Made by a program: the position numbers and the translations under genes. Shown piece after piece: positions 1 to 9,853 of a stretch of 64,000 nt of DNA. Position 1 is the first letter of the stretch. Each line of letters begins with the position of its first letter. This DNA comes from Pseudomonas oryzihabitans. Its GTDB lineage: Bacteria; Pseudomonadota; Gammaproteobacteria; Pseudomonadales; Pseudomonadaceae. The DNA is taken from NCBI RefSeq assembly GCF_001518815.1, contig NZ_CP013987.1, forward strand, positions 2,123,501 through 2,187,500. Direction: 5' to 3'. Under the pieces are notes generated by a model. The model saw only the letters and a list, made by a program, of their open reading frames with translations, was not told the DNA's origin and did not search any database.

Positions 1-1257
1 TACGCGGGTCAGCAACACCTCCTGGCCCGGGGCAAGCCCCTGCGCGAGGCGCTGGAGCAGGGCGCGCTGCATTCGATGATCTTCTGGGGGCCGCCCGGGG
101 TGGGCAAGACCACCCTGGCGCGGTTGTTGGCCCAGGTCTCCGATGCCCACTTCGAAACGCTGTCGGCGGTGCTTTCCGGGGTCAAGGAAATCCGCCATGC
201 GGTGGAAGTGGCCAAGCAGCAGGCCGCACAGTACCGCCGGCGTACCATCCTCTTCGTCGACGAGGTACACCGGTTCAACAAGTCGCAGCAGGATGCCTTC
301 CTGCCCTATGTCGAGGACGGCACCCTGATCTTTATCGGGGCGACCACCGAGAATCCCTCCTTCGAGCTGAACAATGCGCTGCTGTCGCGGGCCCGGGTCT
401 ATGTGCTCAAGAGTCTGGATGACGAGGCCCTCGGTGGTCTGGCCCATCGCGCCCTGACCAGTGCCAAGGGGCTGGGCGAGCGCCATCTGAGCCTGCCCGA
501 CGATGCCCTGGCGCTGCTGCTGGCCGCCGCCGACGGCGATGGCCGGCGCCTGCTCAATCTGTTGGAGAATGCTGCCGACCTGGCCGAGGATGGCGGCGCC
601 CTGGACGCCGACCTGTTCCAGAGCCTGCTCGGTGACCAGCGTCGCCGCTTCGACAAGGGCGGTGAGGCCTTCTACGACCAGATCTCCGCGCTGCACAAGT
701 CGGTGCGCGGATCCAACCCCGATGGCGCGCTCTACTGGTTCGCCCGGATGATCGACGGCGGTTGCGATGCGTTGTACATCGCCCGGCGCGTAGTGCGCAT
801 GGCCAGCGAGGACATCGGCAACGCCGATCCGCGCGCCCTGAGCCTGTGTCTGGATGCCTGGGACGTCCAGGAGCGCCTGGGCAGTCCCGAAGGCGAACTG
901 GCCATCGCTCAGGCGATCGTCTATCTGGCCTGCGCGCCCAAGAGCAATGCCGTCTACCTGGGCTACAAGGCCGCCCTGGCCGATGTTCGCCAGAACGGCT
1001 CGCGCGAGGTGCCGCTGCACCTGCGCAACGCGCCCACCAAGCTGATGAAGAACCTTGGCTACGGCGGCGAATACCGCTACGCCCATGATGAGCCGGAAGC
1101 CTATGCCGCGGGGGAGGACTACTTTCCCGAGGAACTGGAGCCGCGTCGCTACTATGAGCCGGTTCCCCGTGGGCTGGAGCTGAAGATCCGCGATAAACTG
1201 CAGCACCTGGCGGACCTCGACCAGTCCAGCCCGCGCCAGCGCCGGCGGCGTTCCTGA
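1..1257 (+). CDS. rarA: Replication-associated recombination protein A (RarA/MgsA), 5' end outside window
   Basis: AAA+ ATPase of the clamp-loader/RuvB type that acts at stalled replication forks. The reading frame is open from base 1; the first codons read [14 protein letters not shown], a RarA N-terminal signature, so the true start lies just upstream. Walker A is GPPGVGKTT at about 85-115 and Walker B is LFVDEVHRF near 250; GATTENPSF is the sensor-1 region. The C-terminal half ([27 protein letters not shown]) is the RarA tetramerisation domain. An internal ATG at 76 is within the ATPase core and is not the start. It lies directly upstream of serS, as in other pseudomonads. Confidence 0.95.
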   Translation, partial: YAGQQHLLARGKPLREALEQGALHSMIFWGPPGVGKTTLARLLAQVSDAHFETLSAVLSGVKEIRHAVEVAKQQAAQYRRRTILFVDEVHRFNKSQQDAFLPYVEDGTLIFIGATTENPSFELNNALLSRARVYVLKSLDDEALGGLAHRALTSAKGLGERHLSLPDDALALLLAAADGDGRRLLNLLENAADLAEDGGALDADLFQSLLGDQRRRFDKGGEAFYDQISALHKSVRGSNPDGALYWFARMIDGGCDALYIARRVVRMASEDIGNADPRALSLCLDAWDVQERLGSPEGELAIAQAIVYLACAPKSNAVYLGYKAALADVRQNGSREVPLHLRNAPTKLMKNLGYGGEYRYAHDEPEAYAAGEDYFPEELEPRRYYEPVPRGLELKIRDKLQHLADLDQSSPRQRRRRS

Positions 1258-1289
1258 CGCTTCGCCCACACTGCTGCCCCCATTCCTAA

Positions 1290-2581
<1,292 letters not shown>

Positions 2582-2582
<1 letters not shown>

Positions 2583-3976
2583 TGGATTACCTGCCGCTCT
2601 TCCACAAGCTCGATGGCCGTCCGGTACTGGTGGTCGGCGGGGGCGATATCGCCCTGCGCAAGAGCGTGCTGCTGGCCGAAGCCGGTGCCCGCATCACCCT
2701 GGTGGCGCCGGAGATCGAGCCGGAGGTACGCGCCTTCGTCGAGGCGCGGGGCGGCAGTTGTCGGGTCGAGCGCTATGCGGCGGACCAGCTCGCCGGGCAC
2801 TGCCTGGTGATCGCGGCCACCGATGATGACGGCGTCAACGAGGCGGTATCCCATGACGCCCAGGCCCTCGGTCTGCCGGTCAACGTGGTGGATGCGCCGC
2901 GGCTGTGCACCGTGATCTTCCCGGCCATCGTCGATCGCTCGCCGCTGGTGATCGCCATTTCCAGTGGTGGGGATGCCCCGGTGCTGGCCCGCCTGGTGCG
3001 GGCCAAGCTGGAGAGCTGGATTCCTGCCACCTATGGTCAACTGGCGCAACTGGCCCAGCGCTTCCGTGCCCGGGTCAAGACGCGCTTCGCCGATCTGCAG
3101 GCGCGGCGGATCTTCTGGGAAGAGGTATTCCAGGGCGAGGTCGCGGAAAAAGTCTTTTCCGGCCAGCCTCAGGCCGCCGAGCAACTGCTGGAAGCCAAGC
3201 TCACCAGCGAGACCGCCACCTTTCGGGGTGAGGTCTATCTGGTCGGCGCCGGTCCTGGCGATCCGGATCTGCTGACCTTCCGCGCGCTGCGACTGATGCA
3301 GCAGGCCGACGTGGTGCTCTACGATCGCCTGGTGGCGCCTACCATCCTCGACATGTGCCGTCGCGACGCCGATCGCATCTATGTTGGCAAGCGGCGCGCC
3401 GAGCACGCCGTACCCCAGGATGATCTCAACCGGCTGCTGGTCAAGCTGGCCCAGGAGGGCAAGCGGGTCTTGCGGCTAAAAGGTGGGGATCCCTTCATCT
3501 TCGGTCGGGGTGGCGAGGAGATCGAGGAGCTGGCCGCGGAAGGCATTCCCTTCCAGGTGGTGCCGGGTATCACTGCTGCCAGCGGCTGCGCCGCCTATGC
3601 CGGCATTCCTCTGACGCACAGGGACCATGCCCAATCGGTGCGTTTCGTCACTGGCCATCTCAAGGATGGTTCGGCCGATCTGCCCTGGACCGACCTGGTC
3701 GCTCCTGGGCAGACCCTGGTGTTCTACATGGGGCTAGTCGGGCTACCGACCATCTGCCAGCAGCTCATCGCCCATGGCAAGAACCCGTCGACGCCGGCGG
3801 CCTTGGTCCAGCAGGGCACCACGAGCAATCAGCGCGTGTTTACCGGCACCTTGCAAGACCTGCCGCAACTGGTCGCCGAGCATGAGGTTCATGCGCCGAC
3901 CCTGGTGATCGTCGGTGAAGTGGTGGCGCTACGGGAGAAGCTGGCCTGGTTCGAAGGCGCCCAGGCCACGGCTTGA
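2582..3976 (+). CDS. cysG: Siroheme synthase (precorrin-2 dehydrogenase/ferrochelatase plus uroporphyrinogen-III C-methyltransferase)
   Basis: A trifunctional enzyme making siroheme, the cofactor of sulfite and nitrite reductases. Residues 1-~150 are the NAD-binding dehydrogenase/ferrochelatase domain ([13 protein letters not shown]). From about residue 216 the SAM-dependent methyltransferase follows ([44 protein letters not shown]). The full family length of 464 residues is present. The start ATG overlaps the serS stop. Its stop lies only 3 bases from the stop of the convergent reductase gene, leaving no room for a separate terminator. Confidence 0.97.
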
Positions 3977-3979
3977 GGT

Positions 3980-4981
3980 TCAGGCCGATCCCTGGATGCC
4001 TGCCCCAGTCAGGACCTCCCGGCCATGGGGCAGGTCCAGCTCCAGGGCCGGCCCCTTGGGGACGATGCCGGTCGGATTGATCTGGGCATGGCTGCCGTAG
4101 TAGTGATGCTTGATGTGCTGGAAGTCCACGGTCTCGGCGATACCTGGCCATTGGTAAAGCTCCCTGAGCCAGCCCTGTAGCGCCGGGTAGTCACGGATTC
4201 GTCGCAGGTTGCATTTGAAGTGGCCGTGGTAGACGGCGTCGAAGCGGATCAGGGTGGTGAACAGGCGCCAGTCGGCTTCGGTCAGCCATTCCCCAGTGAG
4301 ATAGCGCTGCTGCTGCAACAGTCGCTCGAGATCGTCGAGGGTGGCGAAGACCTCGTCGAAGGCTTCTTCGTAAGCCTCCTGGGTGGTAGCGAATCCGGCA
4401 CGATAGACGCCGTTGTTGACCGTCGGATAGATGCGCTCGTTGAGGGTGTCGATCTGTCCGCGCAGGGCTTCCGGATAGAGGTCCAGGCGATTTCCCGTCA
4501 GGTCATCGAAAGCGCCATTGAACATGCGGATGATCTCGGCGGATTCGTTGCTGACGATGCGTTCCTGTTGGCGGTCCCAGAGTACCGGGACGGTGACCCG
4601 CCCGGTGTAGTCGGCCTGGTCGCGCTGATAGAGCTGGTACAGGCGGTCGAGCTGATAGAGATCGTCGCCACTGGAGCCGTGCGCGGGATCGAAGGTCCAG
4701 CCTTCCTCACGCATCAGCCAGCTGACCACTGAAACTCCGATCAGGTCTTCGAGACCCTTGAGCTTGCGATAGATCAGGGTGCGATGGGCCCAGGGGCAGG
4801 CCAGGGAGACATAGAGATGATAGCGGCCGGCCTCAGGCGCGTAGCGCGAGGCCTCTTCCGGAATGGCCTGCTCCGGACGGGCTATCCAATCACGGCGCTG
4901 GGCCTCTTCCCGCTTGAAATGGCCGTCCTCGCCGTTGTCGTACCAACGGTCCTGCCACTGCCCATCGACCAACAAGCCCAT
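3980..4981 (-). CDS. yqjG: Glutathionyl-hydroquinone reductase (ECM4/YqjG family)
   Basis: Glutathione S-transferase-like enzyme that reduces glutathionyl-hydroquinones with glutathione. The catalytic motif is seen in SLACPWAHRTLI, where the CPW cysteine is the family's nucleophile; the C-terminal all-helical GST domain follows (LTEADWRLFTTLIRFDAVY, a YqjG signature). I chose the ATG at 4981 (MGLLVDGQW), which begins the conserved region, over an upstream start at 5026 that adds 15 unconserved residues. About 333 residues, the normal length. Convergent with cysG. Confidence 0.9.
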   Translation of the reverse strand: MGLLVDGQWQDRWYDNGEDGHFKREEAQRRDWIARPEQAIPEEASRYAPEAGRYHLYVSLACPWAHRTLIYRKLKGLEDLIGVSVVSWLMREEGWTFDPAHGSSGDDLYQLDRLYQLYQRDQADYTGRVTVPVLWDRQQERIVSNESAEIIRMFNGAFDDLTGNRLDLYPEALRGQIDTLNERIYPTVNNGVYRAGFATTQEAYEEAFDEVFATLDDLERLLQQQRYLTGEWLTEADWRLFTTLIRFDAVYHGHFKCNLRRIRDYPALQGWLRELYQWPGIAETVDFQHIKHHYYGSHAQINPTGIVPKGPALELDLPHGREVLTGAGIQGSA

Positions 4982-5046
4982 ATCGTCATCCTCCGCTACG
5001 TTGCGGTTAGGAACCCAGGTGACCACCCTGGGTTCCGACGGCGACG

Positions 5047-6030
5047 TCAGAGCGTGCGATCACGCGCCTCCCAGCGGCGTTCGGCTTCGATCTGGGCACT
5101 CGCCTGATCCTGGCCAAGGGCGCGCAGGGCCACGGCTAGCGTCGCGATGACCGCCAGACGGCCATAGGGGTCTTCCACCTCGCCACGCCAGGTGGCGGCC
5201 AGCAGCGCCGGATCGAGGCGCTCCGGTTTGACCTGGCGGCGCTCGGTCAGCGCCGGCCAGCTTTCGTCCCAGGCTTCGCCGCCACGGGTGCCATAGAGAT
5301 GAGCGATGACATCGGGATTGCGCTCGACCTCGCCCCCTTCGCCCTTGATGACGATGCTGTCGTCACGCAGCAGGCGACTGGCCTCGCGATGTACCTCCTG
5401 GTACCCCGGGTGGAAGATGCTCTGCAGGATGCAGCGCGCGTCACTGGGATTGAGCAGCCGGACCAGCGAGTGGATCGGGGAGCGCAAGCCAAGTTCGGCC
5501 TTGAGGTCGATCATCCGCTGCAGCGCCGGCATCCAGGCCGCCAGCGGCAGGAAGGCGGGCTGGCCGCGGTCGAGCAGGGCGCCGACGTCCTGCCAATCCT
5601 TGGCCGTCTGCAGACCCAGGTCTCCCAGGCATTGCTCGGTGTAGAGCCGGCCCCCCGTGTGGGTGCCGCCGCCATGCATGACGATCCGCACGCCGCTGCC
5701 GGCCAGGCACTTCACCGCAAGCAGGTACCAGGGCAGGTGCCGCTTCTTGCCGGCGTAGGACGGCCAGTCGAGGTCGACGGGGAAGCCGGGAGACTGCAGG
5801 CGCGCCCGAACGGCGCGGGTAAAGCCTGCCAGCTCTTCAGGGCTTTCTTCCTTGTGGCGCAGCAGCATGAGGAAGGCGCCGAGCTGGGCATCGGTCACCT
5901 GGCCGTCGAGGATCAGGCCCATGGCCATTTCGGCTTCGGCTTCAGTCAGGCTGCGGGCACCGCGCTTGCCCTTGCCCAGGGCGCGGACGTAGACGGCGAA
6001 GGGATGTTCTTCGGGCGTGGTGAAGGTCAT
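5047..6030 (-). CDS. ybiB: DNA-binding protein YbiB (TrpD2, anthranilate phosphoribosyltransferase-like fold)
   Basis: Member of the TrpD2/YbiB family: the fold of anthranilate phosphoribosyltransferase, but the E. coli protein binds nucleic acid instead of catalysing the TrpD reaction. The N-terminal helical domain (SLTEAEAEMAMGLILDG, LGAFLMLLRHKEESPEEL) and the glycine-rich MHGGGTHTGGRLYTEQ loop are visible. The ATG at 6030 overlaps the tusE stop codon (ATGA), so it is the last, translationally coupled gene of the tusDCBE operon. Its role beside tRNA thiolation genes is not known to me. Confidence 0.85.
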   Translation of the reverse strand: MTFTTPEEHPFAVYVRALGKGKRGARSLTEAEAEMAMGLILDGQVTDAQLGAFLMLLRHKEESPEELAGFTRAVRARLQSPGFPVDLDWPSYAGKKRHLPWYLLAVKCLAGSGVRIVMHGGGTHTGGRLYTEQCLGDLGLQTAKDWQDVGALLDRGQPAFLPLAAWMPALQRMIDLKAELGLRSPIHSLVRLLNPSDARCILQSIFHPGYQEVHREASRLLRDDSIVIKGEGGEVERNPDVIAHLYGTRGGEAWDESWPALTERRQVKPERLDPALLAATWRGEVEDPYGRLAVIATLAVALRALGQDQASAQIEAERRWEARDRTL

Positions 6031-6341
6031 AGGCAATTGTCCGGTTTCGGCAGGCCGGCGAGCTTGGCGCCGAGCTTGGCCGGCGCTCCCTTGAACAGCA
6101 GGTTGAGCTGCAGGCTGGTACCCAGTTCGGGGCCCAGTGTCTGGGCGATGTACTTGATCAGCGGCCGATTGGCTGGTGATAGCTGGAATTGCGCATAAAA
6201 GTCACGGAGCGCCTGCAGCACCTGCCAGTGGCGTTCGGTCAATTCGATGCCTTCCTGGAGTGCGAGTTGCCGGGCTACCTCGGGACTCCATTGGGAGAGA
6301 TCGCGCAGATAGCCTTCGGGGTCGAGGTCGAGAGAGTGCAT
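6027..6341 (-). CDS. tusE: Sulfur relay protein TusE (DsrC family)
   Basis: Small carrier that accepts persulfide sulfur from TusBCD and passes it to MnmA for 2-thiolation of the wobble uridine in tRNA. The 104-residue protein shows the DsrC-family body (LTERHWQVLQALRDFY, NRPLIKY) and ends in DNCL, which places the conserved sulfur-carrying cysteine next to the C-terminus. It starts one base after the tusB stop and overlaps ybiB. The gene is full length. Confidence 0.95.
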   Translation of the reverse strand: MHSLDLDPEGYLRDLSQWSPEVARQLALQEGIELTERHWQVLQALRDFYAQFQLSPANRPLIKYIAQTLGPELGTSLQLNLLFKGAPAKLGAKLAGLPKPDNCL

Positions 6342-6342
6342 G

Positions 6343-6642
6343 CTAGGTCCAGCTGATGACCTTGGCGTGGCTCACGCTCAGGTCAACGAAAGTGGGGTAA
6401 TCGATCAGGGTCACGCCACGCTCCGGATGTAGGCGGCGGGCCTGGACGTCTTCCGCGAGCGCGTAGAGGCCTGCTTCCGCAGGCAGCCGTGCCAACGCCT
6501 GGCTGGCGGTGCTACCCGGGCGCAGTGCCTCCACGGCGCCACCGGTGAGCAGGATGGCGTCCCCGCCACGGACCCAGGTCAAGCCGTCCAGGGCATCGGA
6601 CTCTGTCAGCGGCGAGCGGGAAAACAGGTGCAGAGTCGTCAA
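6343..6642 (-). CDS. tusB: Sulfur relay subunit TusB (DsrH family)
   Basis: Subunit of the TusBCD heterohexamer in the tRNA 2-thiouridine sulfur relay. The 99 residues open with MTTLHLFSRSPL and contain LTWVRGGDAILLTGGAVEAL, the DsrH pattern. It overlaps tusC by four bases (ATGA) and abuts tusE, indicating translational coupling in a tightly packed operon. Confidence 0.9.
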   Translation of the reverse strand: MTTLHLFSRSPLTESDALDGLTWVRGGDAILLTGGAVEALRPGSTASQALARLPAEAGLYALAEDVQARRLHPERGVTLIDYPTFVDLSVSHAKVISWT

Positions 6643-6995
6643 ATGGAAATCACCTGGTCATGGTCGTGGATCAACGTGGCCAACGCCTCGGGTTCGAGTG
6701 GGGTCACCCAGGCGGGCAATTGCTCGGGCGTGATGCCCAGACGCTGCAGGGCCGTGGCTTCCGCATAGATGGCGTCGACGCCGAACAGCGGCAGTGCGGA
6801 GAGATTGGCGCTCAGATCCTTCTGTTCGAGGGCAGTGCTGTCGGCTGCCAGCAGTTGGGTCACCCCAGGGCCTGCGAACAGCATCGCCAGGGGCAGCTCG
6901 AAGGCGCCACCTGCCAGCACGATATCCAGTGCCTCGCGAGGAGCCAGACCGCCCAGCGCCGGCTGACGAGAGATGACGAGGGTACTCTTGGCCAT
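6639..6995 (-). CDS. tusC: Sulfur relay subunit TusC (DsrF family)
   Basis: Subunit of TusBCD. I chose the ATG at 6995 (MAKSTLVISRQPALGG), one base after the tusD stop, over an upstream in-frame start that would overlap tusD by nearly 90 bases. The resulting 118 residues match the family length. Features include the EALDIVLAGGAFEL segment and the C-terminal IHDHDQVISI. It is coupled to tusB by an ATGA overlap. Confidence 0.92.
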   Translation of the reverse strand: MAKSTLVISRQPALGGLAPREALDIVLAGGAFELPLAMLFAGPGVTQLLAADSTALEQKDLSANLSALPLFGVDAIYAEATALQRLGITPEQLPAWVTPLEPEALATLIHDHDQVISI

Positions 6996-6996
6996 G

Positions 6997-7392
6997 CTAG
7001 TCGCCTCCAAAGCAGAGCAGGCGATCGGCGTCCTGTACCGCTTCATGCAACTGCCCCAGGCCGGACAACTGCCAGGGCGCATGCACGTTCACTGCGCCAC
7101 CCCGTTCATAGCGCCGCGCTTCGTTCTCGTCCAGCAGCCCGCGCTTGAGGGCAGCGGCGATGCAGACCACGGCGTCGATCTGGTGGCGTTCGATCAACTC
7201 GCGCCAGCGCACGGGCAGGTCCAACTCGTCCTGTCCGCTGACCGAGGCGTGTGAGGCGTTATGGACGCCGTCGCGGTAGAGGAAGAGTCGCGACAGTTCG
7301 TGGCCCCCGGCCAACAGCGCTTCGCAGAAGCGCAGGGCCCGCCGCGCCGAAGGCGCCTGAGGGGGAGAAAGGACAACGATGGCAAATTTCAT
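6997..7392 (-). CDS. tusD: Sulfur relay subunit TusD (DsrE family)
   Basis: First gene of the tusDCBE-ybiB operon and the TusBCD subunit carrying the active cysteine; here the likely residue is the Cys in IDAVVCIAAALKRG. Full length at 131 residues. Its start is only 7 bases downstream of the U-tract of the yccA terminator, so there is no room for a promoter or an ordinary ribosome-binding site between them. Expression may therefore depend on readthrough from yccA or on a promoter inside the yccA 3' end. Confidence 0.92.
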   Translation of the reverse strand: MKFAIVVLSPPQAPSARRALRFCEALLAGGHELSRLFLYRDGVHNASHASVSGQDELDLPVRWRELIERHQIDAVVCIAAALKRGLLDENEARRYERGGAVNVHAPWQLSGLGQLHEAVQDADRLLCFGGD

Positions 7393-7398
7393 GGATGT

Positions 7399-7423
7399 AA
7401 AAAGGCCCGCCGAAGCGGGCCTC
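7399..7423 (-). terminator. Intrinsic terminator after yccA, immediately before tusD
   Basis: Read on the minus strand: stem GGCCCGC / GCGGGCC with loop TTCG, followed by a run of five T. The hairpin arms are 7404-7410 and 7415-7421. It lies 20 bases after the yccA stop and ends directly in front of the tusD start. Confidence 0.8.
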
Positions 7424-7441
7424 TTGGGCTACCGCTGATGA

Positions 7442-8110
7442 TCAATCGTTGTTGCTGGCGAATCCGAAGATCTGCAGCAAGCTGAGGAACATATTGTAGA
7501 TCGAGACGTACAGGGTGATGGTAGCCATGATGTAGTTGTCTTCACCACCGTGCACGATGGCACTGGTCTGGAACAGGATGGCCGCGGCGGCGAACAGCAC
7601 GAAGCCCGCGCTGATGGCCAGTTGCAGGCCGCTGATCTGGACGAAGAAGGACAGCATCACGGCGCCCAGCAGGATCCAGAAGCCCGCCATCAGGAAGCCA
7701 CTCAGGAAGCTCATGTCCTTGCGGCTGATCAGGGCGTAGGCCGACAGCCCAAAGAAGGCCAGGGCGGTCATGCCGGCCGCGGAGGCGATCACGCTGCCAC
7801 CGTTGGGCAAGCCCAGGTACATGTTCAGGATCGGGCCCAGGGTGTAGCCCATGAAGCCGGTCAGGGCGAAGGTGCTGACCAGACCCCAGCCGCTGTCACG
7901 CGTCTTCATGGTCAGGAAGAACAGGCCGTAGAAGCCGATCAAGACCACGAAGATGTTGGGGTAGGGCAACCGCATCTGCTGCGAGACGAAGGCGACCAGG
8001 CCGCTGAACGCCAGAGTCATGGCCAGCAGGGCGTAGGTGTTGCGCAATACACGGCTGACGTCCCGAGATTGCGCGAGGGCAGGGTTGTAGGCGTATTGAC
8101 GCTCGTTCAT
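7442..8110 (-). CDS. yccA: Bax inhibitor-1/YccA family membrane protein
   Basis: Seven-helix inner-membrane protein of the BI-1/YccA family; E. coli YccA modulates FtsH proteolysis of membrane proteins. The ATG at 8110 (MNERQYAYN) is preferred to the upstream start at 8122. Hydrophobic segments cover most of the protein from about residue 25 (YALLAMTLAFSGLVAFV, FVVLIGFYGLFFL, ILLGAVMLSFFV) and it ends ILQIFGFASNND. 222 residues, normal for the family. It is divergent from the tRNA-Ser gene. Confidence 0.93.
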   Translation of the reverse strand: MNERQYAYNPALAQSRDVSRVLRNTYALLAMTLAFSGLVAFVSQQMRLPYPNIFVVLIGFYGLFFLTMKTRDSGWGLVSTFALTGFMGYTLGPILNMYLGLPNGGSVIASAAGMTALAFFGLSAYALISRKDMSFLSGFLMAGFWILLGAVMLSFFVQISGLQLAISAGFVLFAAAAILFQTSAIVHGGEDNYIMATITLYVSIYNMFLSLLQIFGFASNND

Positions 8111-8196
8111 GGTGTACTCCAAAGCTAAATAGACGGTGTGATGTACCGTACGACCCCGAAGATAGCAAATGTTGCTTAAGGATCGCTTGCGAGTGT

Positions 8197-8224
8197 TTGA
8201 CAGTGTGTTGCCATCAGGTACTAT
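8197..8224 (+). promoter_or_regulatory. Promoter of tRNA-Ser
   Basis: A consensus -35 TTGACA (8197-8202) and a -10 TACTAT (8219-8224) are separated by 16 bases. The GC-rich discriminator (GCGCCC) just after the -10 is typical of stringently controlled stable-RNA promoters. The tRNA starts 14 bases after the -10. Confidence 0.8.
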
Positions 8225-8237
8225 GCGCCCCTCTTAC

Positions 8238-8325
8238 GGAAGTGTGGCCGAGTGGTTTAAGGCAGCGGTCTTGAAAACCGCCGACTCGCAAGGGTCCCAG
8301 AGTTCGAATCTCTGCGCTTCCGCCA
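8238..8325 (+). tRNA. tRNA-Ser, anticodon TGA
   Basis: An 88-base class II tRNA with encoded CCA. The acceptor stem GGAAGTG (8238-8244) pairs with CGCTTCC (8315-8321), discriminator G, CCA at 8323-8325. The anticodon loop is CTTGAAA (8270-8276), giving TGA at 8272-8274. A variable arm is present and the T-loop is TTCGAAT. The gene is intact even though its 3' half is the prophage attachment site: the phage brought an identical replacement for the sequence from 8266 on. Confidence 0.97.
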
Positions 8326-8340
8326 TCTTCGAAGCCCCGT
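8266..8340. repeat. attL core (3' part of tRNA-Ser)
   Basis: Identical over 75 bases to 48789-48863. It begins in the anticodon stem of tRNA-Ser and runs past the CCA end into the terminator stem, the usual crossover region of tRNA-targeting tyrosine recombinases. Confidence 0.93.
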
Positions 8341-8358
8341 TCTTACGGGGCTTCTTGC
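8331..8358 (+). terminator. Terminator downstream of tRNA-Ser
   Basis: Stem GAAGCCCC (8331-8338) / GGGGCTTC (8347-8354) followed by a weak T-rich tail. A near-identical copy with a better T-tract (GGGGCTTTTTG) exists behind the right attachment site at 48854-48880, so the phage carries its own version of the tRNA terminator. Confidence 0.75.
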
Positions 8359-8407
8359 TGTCTGAGGGGTCGGATTTCAAGGGCCGTCGGGCAGGTATAA
8401 AGGGAGG

Positions 8408-8441
8408 AGTTCCGAAACTATTTCGGAACAGTTCCGAAACT
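8408..8441. promoter_or_regulatory. Putative integrase arm-type sites
   Basis: AGTTCCGAAACT occurs exactly at 8408-8419 and 8430-8441, with an inverted TTTCGGAAC between them (8421-8429), so 8421-8439 is a palindrome around a central A. A third exact copy lies at the other end of the prophage (48673-48684). This placement on both sides of the integrase/att region suggests arm-type binding sites. They also overlap the 3' end region of int. Confidence 0.55.
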
Positions 8442-8445
8442 CCGC

Positions 8446-9495
8446 CTATTTTGTGGGGCTGGCGATCGCGCCAAGGCGACGATAGACCCGTTCTGTGATG
8501 TCCTCTTCGGTATGGCCTAGAAGCTTGCTGGCTTCCTTCGGGTCGAGGATTTCCGAGGCCGCTTTCGGCCGGATGTCACGGAACTGGAATTGGCCGATCC
8601 GAAGCGCCAGTTGCGCATCGCCCGCTTCCATCGCGGCGATCTTCGCCAAGTCCCTAGCCGCATCCCAGCGGATCCGCAGCATGGATGTCGTGAGCCGACG
8701 CCCTCGGCCGGTGACGATCAGGAACGGGCTGACCCGGACAGGGTAGCGGGCATCGAACATTCGCAGCAGCGCCCCAAGGCTGTTGTCCGTTCCATTGGCC
8801 TGCAGCAGGATGCGCAACCGCTTGCTGGTCTTGCCCTGCTGCACGGTCAGGAACTCACCTTCGATATCATCCCAGCGCATGGACAGCACATCGGCCGGGC
8901 GCTGGCCGGTGAGGTAGGCCAGGTCCATGGCGTCCTTCAGCTCTGGCGTTGCCTTCTGGTAGACGGCTGCCCATACCGTGTCGTTGGCGTAGTAGTCCCT
9001 GGGCGCCTCTCGGTTCTTCCTGACGCCTTGGCAAGGATTCTCCCGGACTGTCAGTCCCCACTCCCTTGCCATGTTGAACACGTGCGACAGCGTGGCGATC
9101 TCTCGGTTGGCTCGTACCTTCGCTGTCCTGGCGTCACGGTACTGGGCGATCGTCGCCGGGGTGATGGAGTCGATAGGTGCTTCGTCGAAGACAGGCCGCA
9201 GTTGCCGCAGCTCGGCGAGGTTGTCCCGCTGGGTGCGTGGCGCCTTCTTGGGGATGACGTCCCGGACATACCGATCAAAGATGGAGCGCATCACCCGTAG
9301 GTCCTGTGGCTTCTCCTTCGCTTCCAGCTCCGCCCACCGCATCCGGGCGATGTCCAAGTCACCTCCCAGCGGGATCTCCTTTCCGGCAGCATCGCGATAG
9401 TAGTAGGCCACCCAGACCTTGCCGTTCTTCCTGGCCCGCTTTCGCCGGTAGACGCCCGGCGGCAGGTCGCGATTCTCCTTGCTTCTAGGGCGCAT
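8446..9495 (-). CDS. int: Tyrosine-type site-specific integrase
   Basis: Catalyses integration and excision at tRNA-Ser. The N-terminal arm-binding and core-binding domains (about residues 1-150) are followed by the catalytic domain: box I arginine in YLTGQRPADVLSMRW, the beta-hairpin lysine in QGKTSKRL, box II FRDIRPKAAS, LLGHTEED, and the nucleophilic tyrosine in TERVYRR. The usual HxxR of box II reads RxxR here. 349 residues. It lies next to attL, pointing toward the att site, and starts one base after the stop of the small DUF4224 gene, so the two are likely co-expressed from the leftward early operon. Confidence 0.93.
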   Translation of the reverse strand: MRPRSKENRDLPPGVYRRKRARKNGKVWVAYYYRDAAGKEIPLGGDLDIARMRWAELEAKEKPQDLRVMRSIFDRYVRDVIPKKAPRTQRDNLAELRQLRPVFDEAPIDSITPATIAQYRDARTAKVRANREIATLSHVFNMAREWGLTVRENPCQGVRKNREAPRDYYANDTVWAAVYQKATPELKDAMDLAYLTGQRPADVLSMRWDDIEGEFLTVQQGKTSKRLRILLQANGTDNSLGALLRMFDARYPVRVSPFLIVTGRGRRLTTSMLRIRWDAARDLAKIAAMEAGDAQLALRIGQFQFRDIRPKAASEILDPKEASKLLGHTEEDITERVYRRLGAIASPTK

Positions 9496-9496
9496 C

Positions 9497-9739
9497 TCAT
9501 TTCACTCGGGAGAGGTCCGGGGTCCAGGTCTGGGCCGGTAGTGGAGGAGGCTGATAGGCTCCAGGTACTGGAAGAATGCCAAGCTTCTGCCGGGCATAAA
9601 GGCGACCCACCAGTGGCCTCTTGCCGCGGCTTTCGACGTAGTGCCAGCGGTGATCATCGAGCCATCGGCGTTGCCAACCTCTGGCCTTGTAGCCGGTAAT
9701 CTCGGCCAGCTCTTCATCGGAAAGGATTTCGCTTTCCAT
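9497..9739 (-). CDS. DUF4224 small phage protein, excisionase-like position
   Basis: An 80-residue protein (MESEILSDEELAEITGYK) matching the DUF4224 pattern: an acidic start, a GYK turn, then WQRRWLDDHRWHY and a basic C-terminus. The position directly upstream of int, with its stop one base from the int start, is where excisionases or recombination directionality factors are usually found. The family itself has no proven role known to me, so excisionase is an inference. I used the ATG at 9739; a TTG two codons upstream is possible. Confidence 0.7.
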   Translation of the reverse strand: MESEILSDEELAEITGYKARGWQRRWLDDHRWHYVESRGKRPLVGRLYARQKLGILPVPGAYQPPPLPAQTWTPDLSRVK

Positions 9740-9853
9740 GGGCAATACCTCTTCGCGCCGGCCGGCGGCCAGCGGTGCGGGATGATAGGGAATGGCGGGT
9801 CTATCGCTAGTGGATTAGCTCATCAGGTGAGCCGATTGCGGGTGCTATTCGGC

